NCBI GenBank assembly: GCA_020161245.1
Contig: JAIUOK010000005.1
Coordinates: forward strand, 1-64,000
Length of the DNA stretch: 64,000 nucleotides
Source: Actinomycetota bacterium
GTDB lineage: Bacteria > Actinomycetota > Actinomycetes > S36-B12 > CAIYMF01
Reading direction: 5' to 3'
A model generated the notes under the pieces. That model was not told the origin of the DNA. It ran no database searches and was given only the letters and a program-made list of their open reading frames with translations. Shown piece by piece: positions 1 through 8,606 of this stretch. Numbering within the stretch: position 1 is the stretch's first letter; every line of letters begins with the position of its first letter. A program made the translations under genes and the position numbers.

Positions 1-377
1 TCGTCGCCGCCGTCGGCGCCGCGGGCCTCGCCGAGACGCTGTCGGGCCCGGGCCCCTTCACGGTGTTCGCCCCCACCAACGAGGCGTTCGCAGCGCTGCC
101 CGCCGGCCTGCTCGACAAGCTGCTGCTGCCTGAGAACAAGGACGTCCTCACGCAGATCCTGACCTACCACGTCGTCGCCGCCGAGGTGCCGTCGAGCGCC
201 GTCGAGGCGGGCAAGGTCAAGACCGTCGAGGGCACCGAGGCCACCATCACCACCGAGGGCGGCATCGCGATCGACGGCGCCAAGGTCGTCACCGCGGACG
301 TCGAGGCGTCCAACGGTGTCATCCACGTCATCGACAAGGTCATCGTGCCGGCGGGCGTGGACGTCTCGTCGCTCTGA
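1..377 (+). CDS. Fasciclin (FAS1) domain protein, 3' part
   Basis: The frame is open from base 3, so the 5' end lies outside the window; about 124 residues are visible, nearly one whole FAS1 domain. The first conserved box ([10 protein letters not shown], about residues 20-29), the central YHVV and the second box ([12 protein letters not shown]) near the C-terminus are all present. FAS1 domains are extracellular adhesion or surface domains; in actinobacteria they often occur as lipoproteins under an ECF sigma factor. A second fasciclin protein sits at 27096-27764 next to sigK/rskA genes and is probably a paralogue. A strong hairpin follows at 409-438. Signal sequence and anchoring cannot be judged because the N-terminus is missing. 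Confidence 0.93.
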   Translation, partial: VAAVGAAGLAETLSGPGPFTVFAPTNEAFAALPAGLLDKLLLPENKDVLTQILTYHVVAAEVPSSAVEAGKVKTVEGTEATITTEGGIAIDGAKVVTADVEASNGVIHVIDKVIVPAGVDVSSL

Positions 378-408
378 CCGCAGCACGCAAGGCCCCGGGA
401 GGGCCGGC

Positions 409-438
409 GGCCCCTGCCTCGGCACTGAGGCGGGGGCC
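409..438. terminator. Hairpin terminator between convergent genes
   Basis: Arms GGCCCCTGCCTC and GAGGCGGGGGCC pair over 12 positions (one G-U) around a 6-base loop. It lies between the stop of the fasciclin gene (377) and the stop of the convergent SDR gene (449), so it can serve both strands. No clear U-tract, as is usual in GC-rich actinobacteria. Confidence 0.7.
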
Positions 439-448
439 GTCGCGTGTG

Positions 449-1477
449 TCAGCCGTCCTGCACGGCTCGACCGGCCTGCTCGGCCGTGAGGTCGCCGCGC
501 TGCACCAGCCACCGCAGAGTGTCGCGGACGCTCGCGCGGATGTCCGTCGGCTCGATGCCCAGCGGCTCCCACGAGCGCTGGTCGTCGACGACGTTGCCGG
601 CGGCGAACGACTCGACTCCCGCGACGGGGAACGCCGGCACGGAGCGCGGGAGCCGGCGCACGACGGCGTCCATCGGGCGCAGGGCCGTGAACGCGGCCCT
701 GGCGCTGGTGCGCACGACGCGCAGCTTCCGACCCGTGACCTCCGCGATCACCTGGGAGGCATCGACCATGGCGATGGGCGGCATCCACGCGGGCCGGTCG
801 TCGCCGCGGCCCTCGGCCAGCGCCACGAGCACCGCCGCGCAGTCGCGGACGTCGCAGTAGCCGAACGGCTCCTTGGTCCACATCGCGACCGGCCCGGTCA
901 GCAGGCCTCGCAGCGACGCGTTCGTCTCGTTGTCGTGCGGGTCGAGGGGCCCGATGATCCCGGCCGGGTGGAAGCGCGCCACCGGGGCTCCCGCCGCTTG
1001 CAGGTCGCGCACCACCTGGTCGGCGCGCTGCTTGCTCACGTAGTACGCGCTGGTCAGGTCGCCGATGGGCGACGACGGCGTCAGGACCGTGCCGCGGCGG
1101 CGCGTGAGCATCGCGGCGACGCTCGAGACGTGCACCGCCCGGACGGCGCCTGCGTCGAGCGCGGCGCCGATGACGGTGCGGGCGCCGGCAGGACCCGTGG
1201 CGACCATCGTCTCGCCGTCGCGCGGGTCGAGGGAGTACACCGCAGCGGCGTGCACCACCGCGTCGCAGCCGGCGACCGCCTCGCGCACCGGAGCTTCCTC
1301 GGTCATGTCGCCGAGGGCGATCTCGGCGGCGTCGGGCGCCAGCCCGTGCAGCCGCAGCACCGCGTGGGCGCGGTCGGCCCGGCGCGCCAGCATCCGGACG
1401 TCGTGGCCGGCGGCGTGCAGCGCCGCCACCGTGTGGCCGCCGAGGAACCCGGTCGCTCCCGTCACCAGCACCCGCAT
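449..1477 (-). CDS. NAD(P)-dependent epimerase/dehydratase (extended SDR)
   Basis: A 342-residue extended short-chain dehydrogenase. The Rossmann motif TGATGFLG is at residues 6-13 and the catalytic YxxxK is Y145-K149 (YVSK), so the enzyme should be active. It resembles dihydroflavonol-4-reductase/hopanoid-associated epimerase types, which act on a hydroxy or keto group of a small molecule; the substrate cannot be told from sequence. The ATG at 1477 is preceded by GAGGGGAG at good spacing. It lies about 125 bases downstream of the saccharopine-dehydrogenase-like gene on the same strand, so co-transcription is possible. Confidence 0.88.
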   Translation of the reverse strand: MRVLVTGATGFLGGHTVAALHAAGHDVRMLARRADRAHAVLRLHGLAPDAAEIALGDMTEEAPVREAVAGCDAVVHAAAVYSLDPRDGETMVATGPAGARTVIGAALDAGAVRAVHVSSVAAMLTRRRGTVLTPSSPIGDLTSAYYVSKQRADQVVRDLQAAGAPVARFHPAGIIGPLDPHDNETNASLRGLLTGPVAMWTKEPFGYCDVRDCAAVLVALAEGRGDDRPAWMPPIAMVDASQVIAEVTGRKLRVVRTSARAAFTALRPMDAVVRRLPRSVPAFPVAGVESFAAGNVVDDQRSWEPLGIEPTDIRASVRDTLRWLVQRGDLTAEQAGRAVQDG

Positions 1478-1602
1478 GAGCACTCCCCTCCGCGGCGAAG
1501 CCTGGCGTGTGAGGGCCCGGGGCGCCACCGGGTCGGCCGGAACCGCGTGCACCGAGGCCCGGCGCCGCAGATGCGGGCCGGGCCTCGGGACGTCGAGCGG
1601 GA

Positions 1603-2850
1603 TCAGGCCAGCGAGTCGCTGACGACGGTGTGCGTCTGCGGGTCGCGCTCCTGCAGGCCCCACGGCTGGCCGTAGCCGTCGCGGAGCAGGTCGAGGAACG
1701 GGACCGAGTCGAACGCCTCCGGGCCGAGCACGCCGGAGCCCGACCACGCACCGGTGGCGAGCAGCTCGAGCGCGACCACCGGGTTCATCGCGGTCTGCCA
1801 GACGACAGCCTGAGCGCCGTACTCCTGCATCGTCCAGGCGTTGTCGGCGACGTGGTAGAGGTACACCTCGCGCGGCTGGCCGTCCTTGCCGGTTCCCGTG
1901 ACCCAGAGGCCGGCGCAGGTCTTGCCGTGCATCTTGTCGCCGAGGGTCAGCGGGTCGGGCAGGCACGCCGCCACGACGTCGCGCGGCGAGACCTCGACGC
2001 CGCGGACCTTCACCGGCGCGGTGCGGTCGAGGCCGAGCTTGTGCAGGGTCTTGAGCACCTCGATGAACTCGTCGCCGAGGCCGAACTTGAAGGTGACGCG
2101 CCGTGCGTCGACCCAGCGCGGCATGAGGAGCACCTCCTCGTGCTCCACGTTCACGCACTCGACCGGGCCGATGCCGCCGGGGAAGTCGAAGACCTCGGGC
2201 TCGGAGAACGGCTCGGTGGTGAACCACTCGCGACCCTTCTCCCAGATGACCGGCGGGTTGAGGCACTCCTCGATCGTGGTCCAGATGGAGAACGACGGCG
2301 CGAAGTCGTAGCCCTCGACGACGAGGTTGCTCGCGTCGCGGACGCCGAGCTCGTCGATCTCGGAGAACAGGTGGTCGGCCGCGTAGCGGGCGAACACGTC
2401 GGCGAGCCCGGGCTCGACGCCGATGCCGACGAGAGCGAGGCGGCCGCTCTCGCGCCACGACGCCTCGTGGGCGAACTGCTCGTCGCCGAGCTTGAGGCCG
2501 ACGAGCTCGAAGGGCTTGTCCGGGTGCGGGCTCGACAGGCTCATCGCGGTGTCGAGGTAGTCGGCGCCTGCGAGGAACGCGCCCTCGAAGATCGGGAGCA
2601 CGAAGCGGGGGTCGACGACGTTGAGCACGTGCGTGATCGCGTGCTCGCGGCACAGCGCCGCCACGGCGTGGGCGTCGGAGGCGTCGACCTGGGCGGCGGC
2701 GAAGCGCGCGTCGGCGAGCCGCTCGACCAGCGCCGTGGAGCGGCCGAGGTCGTAGTCGGCGATGACGATCGCCTCGAAGAAGTCCCGGCGCGCCGCGATG
2801 AGCGCCGCCGAGGAACCGACGCCGCCGGCGCCGACGATGAGGACCCGCAT
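1603..2850 (-). CDS. Saccharopine dehydrogenase family protein
   Basis: 415 residues. The N-terminus has a Rossmann NAD(P) site with GAGGVG at residues 7-12, followed by a long C-terminal domain typical of the saccharopine dehydrogenase/carboxynorspermidine/homospermidine synthase superfamily. Members make or break secondary amines between an amino acid or polyamine and a keto or aldehyde partner. It is divergent from an arginase-family gene, with a 95-base shared control region containing a perfect palindrome at 2918-2930. The neighbours (arginase-like protein, MarR, two amino-acid permeases) suggest lysine, arginine or polyamine metabolism; the exact substrate is inferred only. Confidence 0.85.
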   Translation of the reverse strand: MRVLIVGAGGVGSSAALIAARRDFFEAIVIADYDLGRSTALVERLADARFAAAQVDASDAHAVAALCREHAITHVLNVVDPRFVLPIFEGAFLAGADYLDTAMSLSSPHPDKPFELVGLKLGDEQFAHEASWRESGRLALVGIGVEPGLADVFARYAADHLFSEIDELGVRDASNLVVEGYDFAPSFSIWTTIEECLNPPVIWEKGREWFTTEPFSEPEVFDFPGGIGPVECVNVEHEEVLLMPRWVDARRVTFKFGLGDEFIEVLKTLHKLGLDRTAPVKVRGVEVSPRDVVAACLPDPLTLGDKMHGKTCAGLWVTGTGKDGQPREVYLYHVADNAWTMQEYGAQAVVWQTAMNPVVALELLATGAWSGSGVLGPEAFDSVPFLDLLRDGYGQPWGLQERDPQTHTVVSDSLA

Positions 2851-2917
2851 GGGGATGTTCCGTTCCGGACCCGGCCGGCGCCCTTGCGCACCGACCTGTT
2901 CCTGGGCACGCTAAGGC

Positions 2918-2930
2918 ATAAGCCGCTTAT
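2918..2930. promoter_or_regulatory. Palindromic operator candidate for the MarR regulator
   Basis: ATAAGC-C-GCTTAT is a perfect 13-base palindrome, AT-rich against its surroundings. It lies 15 bases before the ATG of the arginase-family gene and in the divergent region shared with the saccharopine-dehydrogenase-like gene. MarR proteins bind such short palindromes and usually control the operon that encodes them; the MarR gene here is the second gene of the rightward operon. Direct binding is inference. Confidence 0.55.
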
Positions 2931-2945
2931 CTGAAAGGGTCGGAC

Positions 2946-3824
2946 ATGGCCGGTTGGTCCGTGCTCGGCGTCCCCATCGACTCGGTCGGCACCGTGGACG
3001 GCGGTCCGGCCTCGGGGACCGAGCGCTCCCCCGACGCGCTTCGCGGCGCCGGCCTCGTCGGCCGCCTGGGCGCGCACGACGCCGGCGACCTCGACGTGCG
3101 CATCACGGGGGCGCGCCGCGATCCCGCGACGGGACTCGTCGGCGGCGGCACCACCGCCCCCGTGATCGCCGAGGTCCGGCGGGCGGTGGCTGCGCTGCTG
3201 CGCGACGGCGGGCGCCCGCTCGTCGTCGGCGGGTGCTGCGCCCTCGAGGTCGGCGCCGTGCCCGGCGTCCGCGACGCGCTCGGCGACGTCGCGCTCGTCC
3301 ACGTCGACGGGCACCTCGACCTCTACGACCACCGCACGTCGCCGACCGGGGAGGTGGCCGACATGCCGGTGGCGCTGCTGCTCGGCATCGGGGAGCCGGG
3401 GCTGCTCGCGGCGTCCGGACCGCGCGCCCTCGACGGCGACGGCGTCGTGGTGCTCGGCGCACGCGACCCCGACGAGGCCCGCGACCTCGCGCCGCTGGCG
3501 GCCCGGCTCGGCGTCCGGGCGACCGGGCCGGAGGAGATCCGCGCGGACGCCGCAGCCGTCACCGCGTCGTCTCTCGCTGCGCTCGGAGCCCGTCCGACAT
3601 GGGTGCACGTCGACGTCGACGTCCTCGACCAGGACGCCTTCCCGGCCACCGACTACCTGCTCCCCGGAGGCCTCGCCCTGCACGAGCTCGGCGCGCTGCT
3701 GCACCCGCTCGCGTCGTCCGAGCACGTCGTCGGGGTCTCGGTCGCCTGCTACAACCCCGATAAGGACCCCGACGGCATCTGGGGTGCGGCGCTCGTCGAG
3801 CTGCTGGTCGGAGCGCTGGGATGA
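2946..3824 (+). CDS. Arginase/agmatinase family protein, non-canonical metal site
   Basis: 292 residues, the size of ureohydrolases. Manganese-ligand motifs can be traced: D121-x-H123-x-D125 (VDGHLD) and D223-x-D225 (HVDVDVLD). The first motif, normally GGDHS, reads GG-C97-C98-A, so the usual His ligand is replaced by Cys. Ureohydrolases split a guanidino, formimino or amidino group from arginine, agmatine, guanidinobutyrate or formimino-glutamate; the changed ligand suggests a different substrate or weaker metal binding. The ATG at 2946 follows GAAAGGG. Its stop overlaps the MarR start (ATGA), so the two are translationally coupled. Confidence 0.88.
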   Translation: MAGWSVLGVPIDSVGTVDGGPASGTERSPDALRGAGLVGRLGAHDAGDLDVRITGARRDPATGLVGGGTTAPVIAEVRRAVAALLRDGGRPLVVGGCCALEVGAVPGVRDALGDVALVHVDGHLDLYDHRTSPTGEVADMPVALLLGIGEPGLLAASGPRALDGDGVVVLGARDPDEARDLAPLAARLGVRATGPEEIRADAAAVTASSLAALGARPTWVHVDVDVLDQDAFPATDYLLPGGLALHELGALLHPLASSEHVVGVSVACYNPDKDPDGIWGAALVELLVGALG

Positions 3825-4462
3825 CCAGGCGCCGCTACGACCCGGCCTCCGGTATCGCTATCCCGGACGACGCCCCGAGGCCGCCGCGCAGCGGCCCGCG
3901 CGCCGACCGCGCCTTCACCGCCAACGTGCTCGGCACGCTCGCCCTCACCGTCGTCGACCGCGTGTCGATCGGCGCCTCCCGCGCGACGCGGCACGGCGCT
4001 AACGGCCCGGCCGCGCTCATCACCCTGCTCTGGTACCCGGACCGGCCCATCGCGTTCCTCGCCGACCGCCTGCGGATCAGCCACCCCGGCGCGGTGCAGC
4101 TCGTCGACCGGCTGCAGGTCGACGGCCTCGTCGAGCGGATCCCCGCGCTGGACGGCCGCACGAAGCTGCTCGCCCTCACCCCGGACGGCGAGACGGCGGC
4201 GCTGGCCGTGCTCGCCGCGCGCCGCGACGTGCTCGAGCGGGCCGTGGGCGCGCTCGACGACGAGCAGGTGCGCGCGTTCGCCGACGCCGCCGGCGCGATG
4301 CTCGAGGCGCTCGCCGACACCCTGCTCACGAGCGAGTTCATGTGCCGGCTCTGCGACGAGCTCGCCTGCCCCGATGCGCGCTGCCCCGTCGAGCGCGCGG
4401 AGCCGACACCGCCGCACCGCCGAGGCACCGGCTACGGGGTCCCCGACACGAGGGACAGGTAG
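3821..4462 (+). CDS. MarR family transcriptional regulator with C-terminal Cys cluster
   Basis: 213 residues. The winged helix covers about residues 60-130 (FLADRLRISHPGAVQLVDRL is the recognition region, then the wing). The C-terminal tail holds a C-x2-C-x4-C-x4-C cluster (C175, C178, C183, C188) seen in a subset of actinobacterial MarR proteins, which could bind zinc or sense redox state. It overlaps the arginase-family gene by 4 bases and likely represses the divergent promoter through the palindrome at 2918-2930. Ligand unknown; an amine or amino acid would fit the neighbours. Confidence 0.9.
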   Translation: MTRRRYDPASGIAIPDDAPRPPRSGPRADRAFTANVLGTLALTVVDRVSIGASRATRHGANGPAALITLLWYPDRPIAFLADRLRISHPGAVQLVDRLQVDGLVERIPALDGRTKLLALTPDGETAALAVLAARRDVLERAVGALDDEQVRAFADAAGAMLEALADTLLTSEFMCRLCDELACPDARCPVERAEPTPPHRRGTGYGVPDTRDR

Positions 4463-4490
4463 GTACCGTCCCCGTGTGAGGCGGACGACA

Positions 4491-4512
4491 CGGACGGCCA
4501 TTCGCCCGTCCG
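4491..4512. terminator. Hairpin after the MarR gene
   Basis: CGGACGG and CCGTCCG form a 7-base-pair stem with an 8-base loop 28 bases after the MarR stop. No U-tract. It may separate the arginase-marR operon from the permease genes. Confidence 0.4.
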
Positions 4513-4593
4513 AGTCCGCGGTGTCGCCCCCCGTCCAAGATCACCGGGCGTAGGTTGCCCCGCGGGTCCCGACCCCCACGGGACCGGAGGGGC

Positions 4594-4613
4594 ACCCGGC
4601 GCCTGCGCCGGGT
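4594..4613 (+). other. Hairpin in the leader of the first permease gene
   Basis: ACCCGGCGC and GCGCCGGGT are perfect inverted arms with only two bases between them, ending 18 bases before the permease ATG (4632). A weaker pair GGTCCC/GGGACC lies just upstream. They could shape the 5' untranslated region; no known riboswitch class was recognised. Confidence 0.35.
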
Positions 4614-4631
4614 CAAGGGATCGGATGCCGC

Positions 4632-6365
4632 ATGACGCAGCAGGTCGACATCACGAGCGGGCCGTACGAGCAGGGGTCCAAGGGGCTCAAAGGAGGCGCG
4701 CTCGGGCTGCTCTCGAGCGTCGTCATCGGAGTCTCGTCCACCGCTCCCGGGTACAGCGTCGCCGCGACGCTGGGCGGCGTCGTCGCCCTCGTCGCCTTCC
4801 AGGCGCCGGCGGTGATGATCCTGGCGTTCATCCCGATGCTGTTCATCGCCTACGCCTACCGCGAGCTCAACCGCGTGGCGCCGGACTGCGGCACCACGTT
4901 CACGTGGTCGACCAAGGCGTTCGGCCCTTGGGTCGGCTGGATGGGCGGCTGGGGCATCATCGCCGCCGACGTCGTCGTCATGGCGTCGCTGTCGCAGATC
5001 GCCGGCATCTACGGCTTCCTGCTCTTCGGCCTCGACGACCTCGCCAACAACACCGCTGCCGTCGCGCTCGTCGGCTGCATCTGGATCGTGCTGCTCACCT
5101 ATGTCTGCTACCGCGGCATCGAGGTGTCGGCGAGGTTCCAGTTCGTCATGCTGGCGATCGAGGTCGTCGTGCTCGTGCTGTTCAGCGTGATCGCGCTCGG
5201 CAAGGTCTACAGCGGCAACGCCGGGCCCAACGCGGCCACGCCGGAGCTGTCGTGGCTCAACCCGCTCAACATCGTGGGCGAGGACGGCGGCTTCTCCATC
5301 GCCACGATGTCGTCGGCGATCCTGCTCGCGGTCTTCATCTACTGGGGCTGGGACTCCGCTGTCGCCGTCAACGAGGAGACCAAGGACCCCGAGACCACCC
5401 CGGGCCGCGCCGCGATCCTCTCGACGATCATCCTCGTGCTGACGTACGCGATCGTCGCCGTCGCCGCCGTCGCGTTCAACGGGGTCGACGACCTCGCCGA
5501 CTCCGACGACGTGCTCGCCACCCTCGGGTCGCAGGTGCTCGGCACCGGCCTCGACAAGGTGCTCATCATCGCGGTGCTCACGTCGGCCGCTGCGTCGACG
5601 CAGACGACGATCCTGCCGACCGCGCGCACCACGCTGTCGATGGCCGCCTACCAGGCGCTGCCCCCGGCGTTCGCGAAGGTGCACCCGCGCTTCTTCACGC
5701 CGACGACGTCGACGATCGCCATGGGTGCGATCTCGATCATCTTCTACATCACGATGGCGTCGATCAGCGACAACATCCTCGCCGACTCCGCGCTCGCCGT
5801 CGGCCTGCTCATCGCCTTCTACTACGGCCTCACGGGGTTCGCGTCGGCCTGGTACTTCCGCAAGGACCGCGGGTCGGGCTTCCGCGACATGAACGCGCGC
5901 ATCATCATGCCGCTGCTCGGAGGGCTGCTCCTGCTCTTCGCGTTCATCGAGACGCTCAAGGACAACGCCAACCCGGAGAACAGCGCGACCCAGATCAGCC
6001 TGTTCGGCTGGGAGACCGGCGGCGTGTTCATCATCTCCGTCGGCGCCCTGCTCCTCGGTGTGGTGCTGATGCTCGTCTCGCGCCTGCGCTCTCCGGCGTT
6101 CTTCGCGGGCGATGTGCTCAACCGCGACACCGAGGTGCGCGTCTTCGAGGCCGAGCCGATCACCGAGGCCGAGCAGCTCGTGCCGTCGCTGCCGGACGCA
6201 CCCAGCCAGGAGCAGACCGTCATCCCGCCCCTGTCGGTGGAGGAGCTGCGCGAGGCCGAGGCGCAGGCGCGCGCCGAGGCCCGCGGCGACGACGACGACG
6301 CCGAGTCCAACGACCCCGAGCCGCCGAAACCGGACATGCCGGGCACCGAGTTCTGGAACCGTTAG
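4632..6365 (+). CDS. APC family amino acid/polyamine permease
   Basis: 577 residues with about 12 hydrophobic membrane segments and a hydrophilic acidic C-terminal tail of roughly 85 residues. The first segment carries the APC signature region (SSVVIGVSSTAPGYSVA), and the YRELNRVAPDCGTTFTW stretch is typical of actinobacterial APC permeases. It should be a proton- or sodium-coupled importer of an amino acid or amine in the cytoplasmic membrane. It is followed after 51 bases by a close paralogue, and preceded by arginase-like and saccharopine-dehydrogenase-like genes, which supports a role in uptake of a basic amino acid or amine. Confidence 0.92.
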   Translation: MTQQVDITSGPYEQGSKGLKGGALGLLSSVVIGVSSTAPGYSVAATLGGVVALVAFQAPAVMILAFIPMLFIAYAYRELNRVAPDCGTTFTWSTKAFGPWVGWMGGWGIIAADVVVMASLSQIAGIYGFLLFGLDDLANNTAAVALVGCIWIVLLTYVCYRGIEVSARFQFVMLAIEVVVLVLFSVIALGKVYSGNAGPNAATPELSWLNPLNIVGEDGGFSIATMSSAILLAVFIYWGWDSAVAVNEETKDPETTPGRAAILSTIILVLTYAIVAVAAVAFNGVDDLADSDDVLATLGSQVLGTGLDKVLIIAVLTSAAASTQTTILPTARTTLSMAAYQALPPAFAKVHPRFFTPTTSTIAMGAISIIFYITMASISDNILADSALAVGLLIAFYYGLTGFASAWYFRKDRGSGFRDMNARIIMPLLGGLLLLFAFIETLKDNANPENSATQISLFGWETGGVFIISVGALLLGVVLMLVSRLRSPAFFAGDVLNRDTEVRVFEAEPITEAEQLVPSLPDAPSQEQTVIPPLSVEELREAEAQARAEARGDDDDAESNDPEPPKPDMPGTEFWNR

Positions 6366-6416
6366 TCCTGCGCCGCCGCCTCGCGTGGGAGAGCCGCGGC
6401 GGGGAGGAGGCCGGTC

Positions 6417-8093
6417 ATGACGACGTCGTCCGACGGCAGCCGGATCGCGGTAGACCGCTCCGGCGATCTGCGCGAGAAGGGTCTGGCCGGGAACGCGCTG
6501 ACCCTCAAGGACAGCGTCGTCATCGGGCTGGCCTCCACGGCTCCGGCCTACTCGCTGGCCGCCACCATCGGCTACCTGGTCCTCGAGGTCGGGCAGTACA
6601 CGCCCGCGTCGATCCTCGTGGCCTTCGTCCCGATGCTCTTCACGGCCTTCGCCTACCGCGAGCTCAACCGCGCCGTGCCCGACTGCGGCACCACCTTCAC
6701 GTGGGGAGCGAAGGCGTTCGGCCCCTGGGTGGGCTGGATCGGCGGCTGGGCGGTGGCGCTGTCGGGGACGATCTTCCTGGCGAATGCCGCTGAGGTGGCG
6801 GCCTACTACTTCTACAGCGCCCTGTACTCGATGGGCGTCGAGCAGGCCGAGGGCCTCGCGGACAACCCGGCCGCCCTCACCAGCCTCGGTGCGCTGTCGA
6901 TCGCGCTCATGACCTACATCAGCTACCGCGGCATCGAGATCAGCGCACGGGTCCAGAACCTTCTCGTCTACTTCCAGTACGGGGTGCTCGTCGTCTTCTC
7001 CGGGGCGCTGGTCTGGACGCTCGCGACATCGGGTGTGCCCGAGGGCGGCGTCAGCCCGTCCGTGTCGATGCTCGACCCGTTCGCGATCGGCGACAGTGCG
7101 GCCCTCATCGCCGCCGTCGTGCTGGGCGTGTTCCTGTTCTGGGGCTGGGAGAGCACTCTGGCCGTCAACGAGGAGACCGAGAACCCCGACCGCACGCCCG
7201 GGCGCGCGGCCATCATCTCGACGGTGCTCCTGCTCGTCACCTACCTGCTCGTGGCCGTCGGTGTCGTCTCGGTCGGCGGCACGGGCGGCGGTCTGCTCGA
7301 CTTCTCCGACGACGCCGTCGCGGAAGGCTCCGCCGACGACGTGTTCACCCCGCTCGCGGCCAGCGTGGGGATCTGGCTCGTGATCCTGGTGCAGCTCGCC
7401 ATCGTGGTGTCAGCGCTGTCGGCGAGCCAGACCACGATCATGCCGACCACGCGCGGCCTGCTGTCGATGGGCGCCTACAAGGCGCTGCCCGAGTCGTTCT
7501 CCCGCGTGCACCCGTACTACCGGACGCCGGGCTTCTCGACCGCCGTCATGGGTATCGCGGCGATCGTCTACTACGTGGGGATGTCGCTGGTCAGCGAGAA
7601 CATGCTGTACGACTCGATCTACTCGATCGGGCTGGCGATCACCTTCTACTACGCACTCACCGGGTACGCGAGCGTCTGGTACTTCCGGCGCGATCTGCGG
7701 ACATCGGCGCTGTCGCTGTTCACGCGCGGCATCATGCCGCTCATCGGCGCCGTCGTGCTCACGTTCATCTTCGTCCGCAGCGCCATCGACATGTGGGACC
7801 CGGAGAACAACTACACGTCGATCGGCGATGTCGGCGGAGCATTCGTGCTCGGTGTCGGCGGCCTGGTGCTCGGAGCCGTGATCATGGTGGCGCTGTCCGC
7901 CCGACGCGACCTCAAGCCCTACTTCCGCGCCGAGACGCTGACGGTGGACACCCCTGTCCTGGTCCCGGAGAGCGAGCACGCCGTCGTCGTCTCCAGCGAG
8001 GTGCCCGCCGGCGCCGAGGTCGACGTCGAGCACGTCGAGAACGTCCTCGACGTGCTCGAGGAGGAGCTCGAGCACCGCGACGAGCAGGAGTGA
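6417..8093 (+). CDS. APC family amino acid/polyamine permease (second copy)
   Basis: 558 residues, about 12 membrane segments, with the same landmarks as the upstream permease (STAPAYSLAATIGYLVL; YRELNRAVPDCGTTFTWG) and an acidic C-terminal tail ending in a Glu-rich helix. The two proteins align along most of their length, so they arose by tandem duplication and have diverged, perhaps in substrate. The 51-base gap suggests one operon. The stop is 7 bases from the stop of the convergent VOC gene. Confidence 0.92.
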   Translation: MTTSSDGSRIAVDRSGDLREKGLAGNALTLKDSVVIGLASTAPAYSLAATIGYLVLEVGQYTPASILVAFVPMLFTAFAYRELNRAVPDCGTTFTWGAKAFGPWVGWIGGWAVALSGTIFLANAAEVAAYYFYSALYSMGVEQAEGLADNPAALTSLGALSIALMTYISYRGIEISARVQNLLVYFQYGVLVVFSGALVWTLATSGVPEGGVSPSVSMLDPFAIGDSAALIAAVVLGVFLFWGWESTLAVNEETENPDRTPGRAAIISTVLLLVTYLLVAVGVVSVGGTGGGLLDFSDDAVAEGSADDVFTPLAASVGIWLVILVQLAIVVSALSASQTTIMPTTRGLLSMGAYKALPESFSRVHPYYRTPGFSTAVMGIAAIVYYVGMSLVSENMLYDSIYSIGLAITFYYALTGYASVWYFRRDLRTSALSLFTRGIMPLIGAVVLTFIFVRSAIDMWDPENNYTSIGDVGGAFVLGVGGLVLGAVIMVALSARRDLKPYFRAETLTVDTPVLVPESEHAVVVSSEVPAGAEVDVEHVENVLDVLEEELEHRDEQE

Positions 8094-8100
8094 GGTCTGC

Positions 8101-8502
8101 CTAGCCGGAGCTCGCGTCGCCCTCGTCCGGCCCCTGCCCTCCGGCCACCACGCACAGCTCGTTGCCCTCGGGGTCCGCCATGGTCTGCCACCAGATGCCG
8201 AACCGCTCGATGCGCTCGCCGACAAGCGAGCCGCCGAGCCGCTGCAGGCGCATGATGTGCGCCTCCGGGTCGTCCGGGTGCGTGTCGAGGTGCATCCGGT
8301 TCTTGCCGGTCTTGACGTCGTCGACCTGGGCCAGGATGACGACCGGGCCATAGATCTCCGCCGCGGATGCGTCGCGGCTGGGATCGGGGACGAGCACGCG
8401 GTACTCGTCCATCTTGTCGGCGAGCTTGTACCCGAGGGCGACCGACCAGAACTCCACGAGCGCGTCCGGGTCGCGGCAGTCCAGCACCACGGTGAGCCTC
8501 AT
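8101..8502 (-). CDS. VOC (glyoxalase/bleomycin resistance) superfamily protein
   Basis: 133 residues, one vicinal-oxygen-chelate domain: a beta-strand start (MRLTVVLDCRDPDALVEFW), a central MHLDTHPDDPEAH segment and a C-terminal MADPEGNELCVV typical of the second beta-alpha-beta-beta-beta unit. Such proteins are metal-dependent enzymes or ligand-binding proteins; the substrate is not evident. The ATG at 8502 has a TACCGT -10 box six bases upstream (8509-8514), which points to a leaderless transcript. Confidence 0.88.
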   Translation of the reverse strand: MRLTVVLDCRDPDALVEFWSVALGYKLADKMDEYRVLVPDPSRDASAAEIYGPVVILAQVDDVKTGKNRMHLDTHPDDPEAHIMRLQRLGGSLVGERIERFGIWWQTMADPEGNELCVVAGGQGPDEGDASSG

Positions 8503-8606
8503 GCAGCGACGGTAGGCGAAGAACCGAGGCGCTGGGCAGGATCGCGCGAATCGTTGCAGAGCAAGCGGTTCCAGGCTCGCCGTCCTGCGCGGCCGTTCAG
8601 GTGGCG

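Noticed and set aside
446..1675. Long plus-strand frame opposite the SDR and saccharopine-dehydrogenase-like genes
   Set aside because: His/Arg-rich translation without family features; antisense shadow of two well-supported minus-strand genes caused by high GC.
4500..4631. Riboswitch before the first APC permease
   Set aside because: Hairpins are present but no conserved core of a known class could be matched by eye.
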